Origin: Saprospiraceae bacterium
Lineage (GTDB): Bacteria; Bacteroidota; Bacteroidia; Chitinophagales; Saprospiraceae
Reading direction: 5' to 3'
NCBI GenBank assembly: GCA_016714765.1
Contig: JADKCF010000007.1
Coordinates: forward strand, 62,001 to 126,000
Length of the DNA: 64,000 nucleotides
The notes under the pieces were generated by a model. It was given only the letters and a program-made list of their open reading frames with translations, was not told where the DNA came from and ran no database searches. Below, piece by piece: positions 37,510-45,431 of the stretch (within the stretch, counting starts at the first letter, position 1; every line of letters begins with the position of its first letter). The translations under genes were made by a program, and so were the position numbers.

Positions 37510-39483
37510 TTATTTAGGTTTATGCATTGTCAATGCCATTTTATATTCTGCTTCATAAGGCAAATTTAATTGTGATACCATTTCGGGAATTGCTAATGAC
37601 CAACTCACGTAGTAATAAGCTAAAATATGGTAGCCTGAAAAAGTCTTGTCTTTTATTGAGTTAATTCGATAATTGTCTTTGTCTGGTCTATAACCTTGGG
37701 TTCCTTGCATTGCAATTTCAATTGCAATTTTCTTGATTTCCTCTTTTGATTTACCTTCAAAAAACTGCAAGGCATCAACCATAAACATGGCGACAGCCAT
37801 GTTTATACCTATTTGCTCTTGCGATTTTTGAAATTTGTCCATTTCCCTTTGTTTGTAAGGGTCTTTGTACTCTAAATCATAGGGGTCTTTTTCTATGGAA
37901 GATAGCAGGTTGTCTATATCTGTTCTTTTGGTTCTATACTCATGTTCATTAACGAGTTCAAAGTATTTGTCAAGTTTTAAGTCTTCAGCCCAATGTAATA
38001 CCAATTCATATTCTTCAGCAGGTTCTTTGTCATCTATATATTGCAGATATTCTTCATAGAAGTCATTTGCATGTTTTGATTCGCTTGGTGTTGCATTGAA
38101 GTCCTTCATAAAATCAATTCCGAACAACTCTTTGAATTGAATTGCATTCACCATATTGTAAACCTTGCTTTTTGAAATGATTTCTTTAGGTGATAGTTCA
38201 ACAATCTTTTTGTCAGTTACTGCGTTTAAGCCTTCTTGTATCATAGTATAAAGAGATATAAACTGATAGGCTCTTAAATCTGCGAATTCAGTAAACAAAA
38301 ACTGTTCAATAAATAAGTCAATTGGAGTGTTGAAGACTTGGCGATTCATCCCTTCAAATAAGTTTGAGCAATAATCTGAAATAGACTTTTCAGGAATTCC
38401 CATTTTTTGAATTTCTTGATTGTGGGCTCAAGTCCAGTAATAAATTGTTTTTTGTGGCTTTGATTAGAAATAAATAATTGATTTAAATCGTCCTTTCTTG
38501 CTTGAATTACAAAATCAAGATGAACCAACTCGTGCATTATAAGGTGCTCTACAGCAGGATAGCTTGGTTTGTATTTTACGGTATGAACTTCTCTTTGGTA
38601 ATTCTCTGCAAACTCAAATTTAGCAGCAGTCGGTATATCTTCGTCCTGGACAATGTCAATTCTCCTTTCACCTTCAAATTCCAGTTTGTGTCTGTATTCT
38701 ATGAAAATTTTTTTTCCTGTATCTGTTGCAATTATCTTTTTTGCAATTTCAAATGCTTGTCTTATAGAATTTTGAAAAAGAACATCAGTGTTTTTATTTA
38801 ACTTAATTGATTGAATGGTGCTGTAAAAACCAGACTGCAAGTCTGCTTCCATTTCAGCAATCATTCCTAATGCAAAATGAGTGTTAGCATATTTGTCGTT
38901 AATCTTTAATGCTTCATAAAAATACTTTTTAGCTTCTTCCAATTTACCTTGTTGCATAAGATTTGCACCGATGTTGTTTATGGTGATATTGTCCTTTTGG
39001 ATTTGCAATTAGTGCTTGATCATAATATTTCATAGCAGTTGGAACATCATCTTTGAACTTAGCAAAATGTTTCCCATCATTAGCAATGCCCATCCATTCT
39101 TTGAGTCCCAACGTAATGAATCAATTAAACAATTGATTGCTTCATCTTGGTCGCCTTCGTCTGAAAGTATTTGTCCCATAATTCGGTGATATTCCGAAAT
39201 AGCAGGATTCTTCTCGATTAGCTTTTTAAGAATAGGTTTTGCGTCAGCATATTTACCTTTTCTCACAAAATGCAATAACCTTTTGGTAGTCTATATCTTG
39301 AGCTAAAATTGTAGGTGTGTCAATCTCAATAGTCACAAAGTCATTATCTATTGTTACTTTAGGTTTGTAAGGACCGTAAGTATAAAAGTCTTGAATAGCA
39401 TTGAGCATTGATTGCTTGTCGCCTTGAATGACCGATGGAAATATCGTGTAAAGAAAGTTGTCTATTTTATGAATAATTTGCAT
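37510..39483 (-). CDS. TPR protein with HELVH zinc-metalloprotease motif, frameshifted
   Basis: About 657 residues when four pieces are joined. N-terminus MQIIHKIDNFLYTIFPSVI; TPR-like helices at about residues 75-250 (KGKYADAKPILKKLIEKNP, GKLEEAKKYFYEALKINDKY); a protease-like domain with HLIMHELVHLDFV, and downstream TPIDLFIEQFLFTEFADL, which could give the third metal ligand. An acidic helical C-terminal third follows. Breaks near 39255, 39048, 39005 and 38400 are repaired by one-base changes, mostly in A runs (FKKMGIPEKS at the last). It is the first gene of the MazG/DUF2075 operon. Protease activity is predicted from the motif only. Confidence 0.75.
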
Positions 39484-39584
39484 CTAAATTAATTATTGAT
39501 TTTGGTTAATGCCTTTTTTGTTTAATGGTATTTTGTTGATTTGTAAAGTTGAAAAATAGATAGAATCGCTTTAGCTTAAGAAAG

Positions 39585-40511
39585 TTAACAACAATAAGTG
39601 CTAAAAAATATTGCAACCATTTTCACAAGTTGTTTACCATTACCTTTGGATGATAAATACAATACTGATTCTGAAACCTTGCTTCCATATGTAATAATTA
39701 AATCATCTTTACCATCAAAATCGATATCACCGAAAAAGTTCACTCTGTCTGGATAATTGAAATTTTCCAAGTTCAATTTTTGCTTACTGCTTCCAAGATT
39801 AAGAAATAGTTTATAATCTTCTACACTATTTACTAATTCAATTCCTATTGCATTCAGATTTTGCAGAGCTACTTTCTTATCATCATTAAATTGAATTTCA
39901 ACTTGTTTACCAAATAAATTATGTGTGTTACTTAAAAAAGGGTTTTTACTTCCTACAACAAATAGTAGATTTTTAGGATGTGAAGCAGAAATTATTACAG
40001 AACAAGTAATGTCTTCAAAATCTGAAATATTAGCAATAGTTATTTTTACATCAAAAGAATTATTATCGCTTTTGTAAAATCCATAATAATTCCATTCTAA
40101 AGGATTAAAAATATTTAGTTGACATCCACACCCAGGAAATAGAAGCAAAAATTCTTTGTTTAAATCTTTATATTTGAGATCAGGATCTTCGTAAAAACCT
40201 AAATAAGAATTCAACACATAACCCTTGATATCATTGTATTTTACGTACACCCAGTTGCCTATAACATCTTTATTATACTCACCTAATTCTACATTAAGTG
40301 TATCTTTATTATAACTTTGATTTGTTAAGTATTCTACTCGAGAACCAAATGGAATTACAGTTAATGTTTTTGCCGTTTTATTTGGATTTTCCCTGAGCCG
40401 TAATGCACTTGCAATTACATAATTTACTCTGTTATCTATAACGTCTTGACTCATTAATAATTCAATTGACGATATTGATAAAACAAAAAGAACAAACAAT
40501 TTATAATACAT
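39585..40511 (-). CDS. secreted SH3-domain protein of unknown function
   Basis: 308 residues with an N-terminal signal peptide (LFVLFVLSISSIELLMSQ). A bacterial SH3 domain lies at about residues 30-108 (ASALRLRENPNKTAKTLTVI and GNWVYVKYNDIKGYVLNSYL). The C-terminal part is a beta-rich domain with a calcium-type FG-GAP-like motif (GDIDFDGKDDLIITYG). It is probably exported to the periplasm or cell surface. It lies 101 bases upstream of the TPR gene on the same strand, so cotranscription is possible; no role in that system is implied. Confidence 0.7.
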   Translation of the reverse strand: MYYKLFVLFVLSISSIELLMSQDVIDNRVNYVIASALRLRENPNKTAKTLTVIPFGSRVEYLTNQSYNKDTLNVELGEYNKDVIGNWVYVKYNDIKGYVLNSYLGFYEDPDLKYKDLNKEFLLLFPGCGCQLNIFNPLEWNYYGFYKSDNNSFDVKITIANISDFEDITCSVIISASHPKNLLFVVGSKNPFLSNTHNLFGKQVEIQFNDDKKVALQNLNAIGIELVNSVEDYKLFLNLGSSKQKLNLENFNYPDRVNFFGDIDFDGKDDLIITYGSKVSESVLYLSSKGNGKQLVKMVAIFFSTYCC

Positions 40512-40600
40512 TCAAATAATTTTAGGCAAAGATATCTAGCTAATAGGTTAAAACAAAAAATAAAAGGTATCAATTGAAGTTGTGTAAAATATAATAAAAA

Positions 40601-40629
40601 GATAGCCCTGGTCAAAGACCAAGGCTATC
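40601..40629 (-). terminator. repeated terminator hairpin, copy 2
   Basis: Same sequence as copy 1 (34170-34198), followed on the minus strand by TTTTTATT. It lies 10 bases beyond the stop of the gene at 40639. Confidence 0.8.
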
Positions 40630-40638
40630 TGATTAAAA

Positions 40639-40965
40639 CTACTCCTGCTCTGATGCAAACCTGATAGTCGTGGTATGCTCATCAAGATGGGTAGTGATGA
40701 TGACTCCTGTCTCTGGAGGACAAATATGATGATGGAGGAAATATCTGGATGTGAGCTGGCCAGTCTCCAGCAATGCAGCCAAAACATTGTCAAATCTCAT
40801 GGCTCTGGTAACAATGCCAAAATCTGTGGAAATGTGGCACTCCAGTACATGATCTAAAAATGGACGTAAATCTGTGGATGAAACCAAAGCCGATCTGATA
40901 CCCTGACTAAAAATGATGGTACCCGGATCAAATGGAAGTGAAGGAAATGCTAATGGAGCTCTCAT
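40639..40965 (-). CDS. small plasmid-type protein of the GDWG family, paralogue A
   Basis: 108 residues from MRAPLAFPSLPFDPGTIIFS. The end CPPETGVIITTHLDEHTTTIRFASEQE follows the pattern of a family of about 80-130 residues found on plasmids and accessory regions, which typically shows HxxGDWG, RxxSxY, WIITExDRxxTT. Here GDWG is ISTDFGIV and WIITE is VIITTHLDE, so it has diverged. Its neighbour at 41045 is a clearer member. Function unknown; annotations in public data for this family are unreliable. Confidence 0.65.
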   Translation of the reverse strand: MRAPLAFPSLPFDPGTIIFSQGIRSALVSSTDLRPFLDHVLECHISTDFGIVTRAMRFDNVLAALLETGQLTSRYFLHHHICPPETGVIITTHLDEHTTTIRFASEQE

Positions 40966-41004
40966 AAGCAAAAATTTAAGAAGTGAAAAAATAAGATGAA
41001 TAAA

Positions 41005-41031
41005 ATAGCCCTGGTCAGAGACCAAGGCTAT
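41005..41031 (-). terminator. repeated terminator hairpin, copy 3 (diverged)
   Basis: ATAGCC/GGCTAT arms with TGGTC/GACCA inside and a changed loop base. It lies 14 bases after the stop of the gene at 41045 and 40 bases before paralogue A. Confidence 0.7.
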
Positions 41032-41044
41032 GAAAGCGCCAGCC

Positions 41045-41431
41045 TCAATACTCTGATGGAAAGAGCACCGTGGTGGCAGACCGGTCATGCTCTGTGATGA
41101 TCCAGAGCTTACACTCCAAACCATAAAGACCAGCAGGTATATGATATACAGAAAAGAGCCTGCCACCATCATGCAGGGCAGCATCATTGTCATAGAAATC
41201 ATCCTGAAGTTGCTGCAATCCGGTAGGTTGCAGTTCCTCACATATGAAGCCATCTCGTATGGCTTCATTGCTTTTGCAAAGCACCTGCTCGTCACCCCAA
41301 TCACCCTGAAGATGACGAGCTATGGATGAACGTACAAAAGTGAAGAAAGGAAGATGCTCACAACATGCATCAAAAATACCCCTGGTCTGGACCATCTGAC
41401 CTGGATGAAAAGCTAATGATAAAGTAGCCAT
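41045..41431 (-). CDS. small plasmid-type protein of the GDWG family, paralogue B
   Basis: 128 residues from MATLSLAFHPGQMVQTRGIF. It carries the family marks ARHLQGDWGDE, NDAALHDGGRLFSVYHI and LWIITEHDRSATTVLFPSEY. The stretch between (LCKSNEAIRDGFICEELQPTG) is longer than usual. A longer open frame exists upstream to 41578 but crosses an inverted repeat, so the ATG at 41431 is preferred. Two paralogues and a remnant in one window, each with the same hairpin, suggest spread of a cassette. Confidence 0.7.
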   Translation of the reverse strand: MATLSLAFHPGQMVQTRGIFDACCEHLPFFTFVRSSIARHLQGDWGDEQVLCKSNEAIRDGFICEELQPTGLQQLQDDFYDNDAALHDGGRLFSVYHIPAGLYGLECKLWIITEHDRSATTVLFPSEY

Positions 41432-42043
41432 GATAATAAAGAATATAAAATGAAAGAAAGCGTGCGGCTCACTCAGCCACACTAACAGGTGCAGTGCCAG
41501 CGTAAGGCGTCTGATTTTATGCAAGGTGGAACGCCTGAAAGGCGCAGGCGTGGGTAAAGTGTTTAGCAGACCTTGCATATATCAGACCCGAAGCTAACTT
41601 TGTACCTGTATTGTGTGGTGGGGAAAATGTGGAATTGTTGAGTTGCTTAATGCAGGTTTAGAGATTGGAATGCGATTTGTTTTGTGTAAGGTTTAATCGT
41701 GTAGAAAGTTTAGAAAGCTGATCTTTTTAGATTTTAACTATTCCACTATTCCGATGGCTATCGTAGGGTGAAAACACACGATAGGCAAACAAAAACCGAT
41801 AAGCAGCAAAAAATAGACGGGCGTTTTTGTCAAGATTTTTGGTGTAAAATATATGCCAAAGGTGGAGGTCTATATAATTTAGACCAAAACCGGATGGCAC
41901 CGATCTTTACAAAAACAGAAGAGCATTATCTTTGCAGATCGGTTTTTTTGGTGGTAGTTTAAGTGGGGTCAATCAAAGAATTGAACGGCTGTGCTTTGCG
42001 ACGGTTTTTGGCGATAGCCAAAACTGGCGTCAAAGCACTTGTT
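41432..42043. other. gene-free stretch with inverted repeat
   Basis: No convincing gene. It contains arms GTCTGA-TTTT-ATGCAAGGT (41509-41527) and ACCTTGCAT-ATA-TCAGAC (41570-41587), with smaller hairpins between, on the upstream side of the 41431 start. The rest, to the end of the 42044 gene, shows no feature I can support. Confidence 0.6.
41509..41587. repeat. imperfect inverted repeat, 15 paired bases per arm
   Basis: GTCTGA and ATGCAAGGT in the left arm match TCAGAC and ACCTTGCAT in the right arm, with a T-rich against ATA internal loop. The hairpin CGCCT-GAA-AGGCG lies inside. It could fold in the 5' leader of the GDWG-family gene at 41431. Confidence 0.65.
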
Positions 42044-42940
42044 CTACAACGTTTTTGAAATTATTTCTTTGTCTATATAAACTGGACTTATCAACCCAGA
42101 ATATTCTATACTAACATGTTCATCTGATATGTTTTTTCTTATGATGAATTGACAAAGCACATCTTGTCTTTTTATATATCCATTAGATCTCAGTTTTACC
42201 ACTGTAAAAATATCACCGTCATTAGCATTTTTATAAAATCGTTGAGCTATTCCTGTATAGTAAACATTAAGTTCTTCACAATTATTAAATTGCTTCAAAT
42301 CATTCTCCTTATATAAATAATGCTTAGAATCAATTGACTTTTCAATAACTCCGTTAACTACTCTCTTTGTAATATCATCCCTTTCTTTATTTAATGAATC
42401 TATAATTTCAAATTTAGAGGAGTATAAATCAGTATAGTAAGATTCACTAATGAAATCATTAAATTTTACATTTTTACAAAACTCATTGAATGTTTTTTCG
42501 ATTAAATGTGTGTCAATATAGTTATCAAACTCAAAAAGAAAAAATAGATGGCCTTTTAGAAATGTCTTTGCCCATACATACGTTGAATCATTTACTCTTC
42601 CTTTACTTTCTTGAATTTTGTCATTGAAATTTGTTTTAATCGTGTATTCAATATTCTCATTGGTGAAAAAAGAATTGTGCAATTCGTTTTCGCCACTATT
42701 TGTTGAAAATACCAACTCTAATGTAAACTGCTCATATTTCAATATTCTTATTAAGTAATGAATGCCAGTAGTCTTTTTAATGTGTTTTATTGACGCTGGT
42801 ACTTCTATTTTTGAACAATTCAGCTCACAATCTTTTAAAAAGGTATAACTATTACTTATGATGAATTCTTCCGAAATTTCATTCTTCTGATTACATGATA
42901 AGAAAAAAAGAATTACAAATATTATTTGAACAAGTCGCAT
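42044..42940 (-). CDS. lipoprotein of unknown function
   Basis: 298 residues with a lipoprotein signal (LVQIIFVILFFLSC, Cys at residue 16). The mature part is polar and likely beta-rich, with no motif I recognise. It has no close partner; it lies alone between the inverted-repeat stretch and the insertion sequence. The codon use is AT-rich like the envelope genes further right. Possibly exported to the periplasm or cell surface. Confidence 0.65.
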   Translation of the reverse strand: MRLVQIIFVILFFLSCNQKNEISEEFIISNSYTFLKDCELNCSKIEVPASIKHIKKTTGIHYLIRILKYEQFTLELVFSTNSGENELHNSFFTNENIEYTIKTNFNDKIQESKGRVNDSTYVWAKTFLKGHLFFLFEFDNYIDTHLIEKTFNEFCKNVKFNDFISESYYTDLYSSKFEIIDSLNKERDDITKRVVNGVIEKSIDSKHYLYKENDLKQFNNCEELNVYYTGIAQRFYKNANDGDIFTVVKLRSNGYIKRQDVLCQFIIRKNISDEHVSIEYSGLISPVYIDKEIISKTL

Positions 42941-43359
42941 ATTTTTTGTTTGTACGTTTGTGATTTATTTTCAAATTTCTTTTGGGGTCATCTATCAATT
43001 TGTCCAAAGAATTATAGATATCAAACAACTCATAGGTGTACAAAGAGAAAAGCAGTAAGTATTAATATTCGATTCATTTTAGACGGTTTTTTATTGTGAA
43101 TTAATTTTGCTTAATGTTGTAGAACTCAGTGCTAGACGAAACTCATTTTCTCTCATTACTTTCATAATCCATTGATTTACAATTCATATTAAAGTCTATC
43201 AAAATACGAAAGTTTGTTAATAACATTCGGTATTAAACGTTTGTGATACGTTTGTTTACGGTTGTGTTTATGTCTTTCAAAGACAAATATAAAAGGTAAA
43301 CTAATATGGAAGTAGCTTTTCTCAAAAAGAATGTATAAAAAAACAGGTAAAAGTATAGT
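42941..43359. other. gene-free AT-rich spacer
   Basis: Intergenic sequence left of the insertion sequence. I see no open frame, RNA fold or promoter that I can support. Confidence 0.5.
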
Positions 43360-43379
43360 TACCCCCAAAAATCGGACAG
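43360..43379 (+). repeat. left terminal inverted repeat of the IS
   Basis: TACCCCCAAAAATCGGACAG; matches the complement of the right end at 16 of 20 positions. Confidence 0.8.
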
Positions 43380-43408
43380 CAAGTTAAATAAATTTTTTTA
43401 CACTAAAT

Positions 43409-43702
43409 TTGCTGTTTATGACAAAGAGAAAATTAACATCAGTATTTAAAAGCAAGGTTGTAATAGAGGCTCTGAGTGAGCGCTATAGCCTATCTGAATT
43501 AGCTCAAAAGCACCAAGTTGCTCCTACTCAAATTTCAACATGGAAGAAAGAATTTTTAAGTAGAGCATCGGTTGTATTCGATAAAAGTACATCCAAGAAC
43601 ATAGAATCCTTACCTACAGATCGAGATGAATTATTGAGAACAATTGGGGAGCAGAAGGTTGAAATTGACTTTTTAAAAAAAAGTTTAAAGAGACTGGGTT
43701 GA
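43409..43702 (+). CDS. IS3-family transposase OrfA
   Basis: 97 residues with an N-terminal helix-turn-helix (RYSLSELAQKHQVAPTQIST) of the IS3/IS911 OrfA type and a C-terminal leucine-zipper-like helix (DELLRTIGEQKVEIDFLKK). Near its end a run of eight A followed by G (about 43677-43685) gives the A6G type slippery site used for -1 shifting into orfB. orfB is open in that frame all the way back to the run. Confidence 0.88.
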   Translation: MLFMTKRKLTSVFKSKVVIEALSERYSLSELAQKHQVAPTQISTWKKEFLSRASVVFDKSTSKNIESLPTDRDELLRTIGEQKVEIDFLKKSLKRLG

Positions 43703-44535
43703 ACATGCTACCATTTATTCAAAAGAATCACCCACAGTTAAGTATATCGCATCAGTGTTCGTTGCTTGGTATAAACCGGAGTACTTTCTATTATACTCCA
43801 GTAGCGGAAGAAGCACTGAACCTGGAGCTCATGCGGCTCATGGATGAGCACTATCTATTGCATCCATACAAAGGCGTGCCACGGATGTATGTATGGCTGA
43901 CCAGGGACAAAGGCTACCAGATCAATATAAAACGAATAGAACGTCTGTATTATGATCTGATGGGACTTAGAGCTATAGTACCAGGCCCACATACTTCAAA
44001 ACGGCATCCTGAACATGCTGTATATCCCTATTTGCTTAGAAATATGGAAATAACTACGCCTAATCAAGTATGGGCTACTGACATCACTTATATCCCAATG
44101 TTACATGGTTACTTGTACCTGATGGCTGTGATAGATGTGCACAGTCGCTTTATTTTGAGCTGGGATATATCTAACACGATGGATGCGACTTGGTGTGCCG
44201 GCGTAGTGCAGAGTAGTATAACACATTGGGGAATACCGCAAATTATAAATACAGACCAAGGATCACAGTTTACAGCTTCAGAGTTTACCGCCACGGTACT
44301 GGGCAATGGTATCAAACTGAGTATGGATGGCAAAGGCAGAGCCATAGACAACATCTTTATAGAGCGATTTTGGCGGACAATAAAGTACGAACACGTTTAT
44401 TTGAATCCGACAAGTGATGGTCAGAAATTATATAAAGGAATTGGTACATATATGAATTATTACAATATGGAGCGAAGGCATGAATCCTTAAACTATTGCA
44501 CACCCTATTCACAATATCAACAAAATATCAATTAA
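43699..44535 (+). CDS. IS3-family transposase OrfB (DDE, rve)
   Basis: 278 residues from TTG 43699, or from ATG 43705; in practice it is probably made as an OrfAB fusion by -1 frameshift. The integrase core shows the DDE triad: WATDITYIP, NTDQGSQFT, and IERFWRTIKYE. An HTH_21-like segment lies near residues 40-80. Length and motif spacing are normal. Confidence 0.92.
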   Translation: MNMLPFIQKNHPQLSISHQCSLLGINRSTFYYTPVAEEALNLELMRLMDEHYLLHPYKGVPRMYVWLTRDKGYQINIKRIERLYYDLMGLRAIVPGPHTSKRHPEHAVYPYLLRNMEITTPNQVWATDITYIPMLHGYLYLMAVIDVHSRFILSWDISNTMDATWCAGVVQSSITHWGIPQIINTDQGSQFTASEFTATVLGNGIKLSMDGKGRAIDNIFIERFWRTIKYEHVYLNPTSDGQKLYKGIGTYMNYYNMERRHESLNYCTPYSQYQQNIN

Positions 44536-44677
44536 AATAAAATGAGCAAAATAAGGTATCCTATGAGTTATCCACATATCTTTGTTTTGTTAACAAAGAA
44601 AAGAAAAAAAGTAACAAAAAAAGAAAAGAAACATATAATAATAAATAATAATATGTTTAACATAAATTAAGATAAAA

Positions 44678-44697
44678 CTGTCCGAACATTGGGGGAA
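44678..44697 (-). repeat. right terminal inverted repeat of the IS
   Basis: Complement of this end reads TTCCCCCAATGTTCGGACAG, matching the left end at 16 of 20 positions. Confidence 0.8.
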
Positions 44698-45431
44698 CCT
44701 TAAAGAGCCCTCAGCCTTGACTATGCAACTGAAAACAGGCTACCAGAGGTAGCCAAACTATAAAGCAAGAATTCACAGTGGCAGCGGTGCAGATGCTGAG
44801 CTCAGATGTAGCATGAACAACTTGTGTTATGGTGATGTGCGAGGCAGGCTGTGAAGGCGGCTGTGCCGGCAGATGCACCCACATGGCTGCCACAAAAACA
44901 AATAAAAGGAGGTGCGGTGAATGATGCAGGATGCTTGAAATAGCATTGTGGAGTGGGCATGCTGTACCAGGCACAGGAAGCACCGGAAATACTGCCAGCC
45001 ATAGCCGCCATCCCAGAGCACCTGCACAGAGCAGTAGACATAATGACCAGGAATATGACACATATACTACCTGCAAGGTGGAGATATGTGGCATATAATG
45101 CAGGTGGTACTGGGCTACATGGCTTATGCTCTGTAAGTGCGTCTCTGCCACTGAAGTGTTTAGCCGGGGATATCATGTATCTGCATGGTGTGTATTAGGT
45201 GGACTTGGTGTATAGTACACTCTATGCAGATACATGGTATGAGTTTTGCCAGTGGCAGAGCCGGGATGGTCTATGGCTGAGACAGTATGCCGCTTTACCT
45301 GTGAAAGGGTGAACGCAGCGAAATGAAATGGAGCAAGCACCCGACAAATAAGTCAGGCGAAGCCGCAGTATATGAAGTATAGCATTGTGGGCAGACAAAA
45401 GAGCAGAGCATTGGATGAAGGCCATATTGAT
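44698..45431. other. GC-richer block without convincing genes, with nested inverted repeats
   Basis: About 730 bases clearly richer in G+C than the flanks. Open frames exist on both strands but none has a plausible start, composition or family resemblance. It holds two nested perfect inverted repeats (45143-45260). It looks like foreign or decayed sequence. Confidence 0.6.
45143..45260. repeat. nested inverted repeats (11 bp outer, 13 bp inner)
   Basis: Outer arms CTCTGCCACTG (45143-45153) and CAGTGGCAGAG (45250-45260); inner arms CATGTATCTGCAT (45174-45186) and ATGCAGATACATG (45224-45236). All are perfect. Spacers are 20 and 13 bases and the central loop is 37 bases. Confidence 0.8.

Larger units (their letters stand above)
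43360..44697 (+). mobile_element. IS3-family insertion sequence
   Basis: 1338 bases with 20-base terminal inverted repeats (43360-43379 and 44678-44697; 16 of 20 match, sharing CCCCCAA and TCGGACAG). Inside are orfA and orfB with a likely -1 frameshift signal. No clear target-site duplication is seen at the flanks, so the ends may be a few bases off or the flanks rearranged. Both genes are intact, so the copy could be active. Confidence 0.88.

Noticed and set aside
41432..41578. Upstream extension of the GDWG-family gene at 41045
   Set aside because: The added residues look non-native and the extension runs through an inverted repeat; the ATG at 41431 begins a normal family N-terminus.
41594..41601. 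TAACTTTG, a plus-strand TAnnTTTG match
   Set aside because: No gene or RNA follows on the plus strand for several hundred bases.
44568..44576. TTATCCACA, a perfect DnaA box right of the transposase gene
   Set aside because: A single isolated box inside the IS end; no cluster around it, so I do not treat it as an origin.
44711..45198. Several open frames on both strands in the GC-richer block
   Set aside because: They overlap each other on both strands, have odd composition (rich in Cys, His, Trp) and no plausible start or family.
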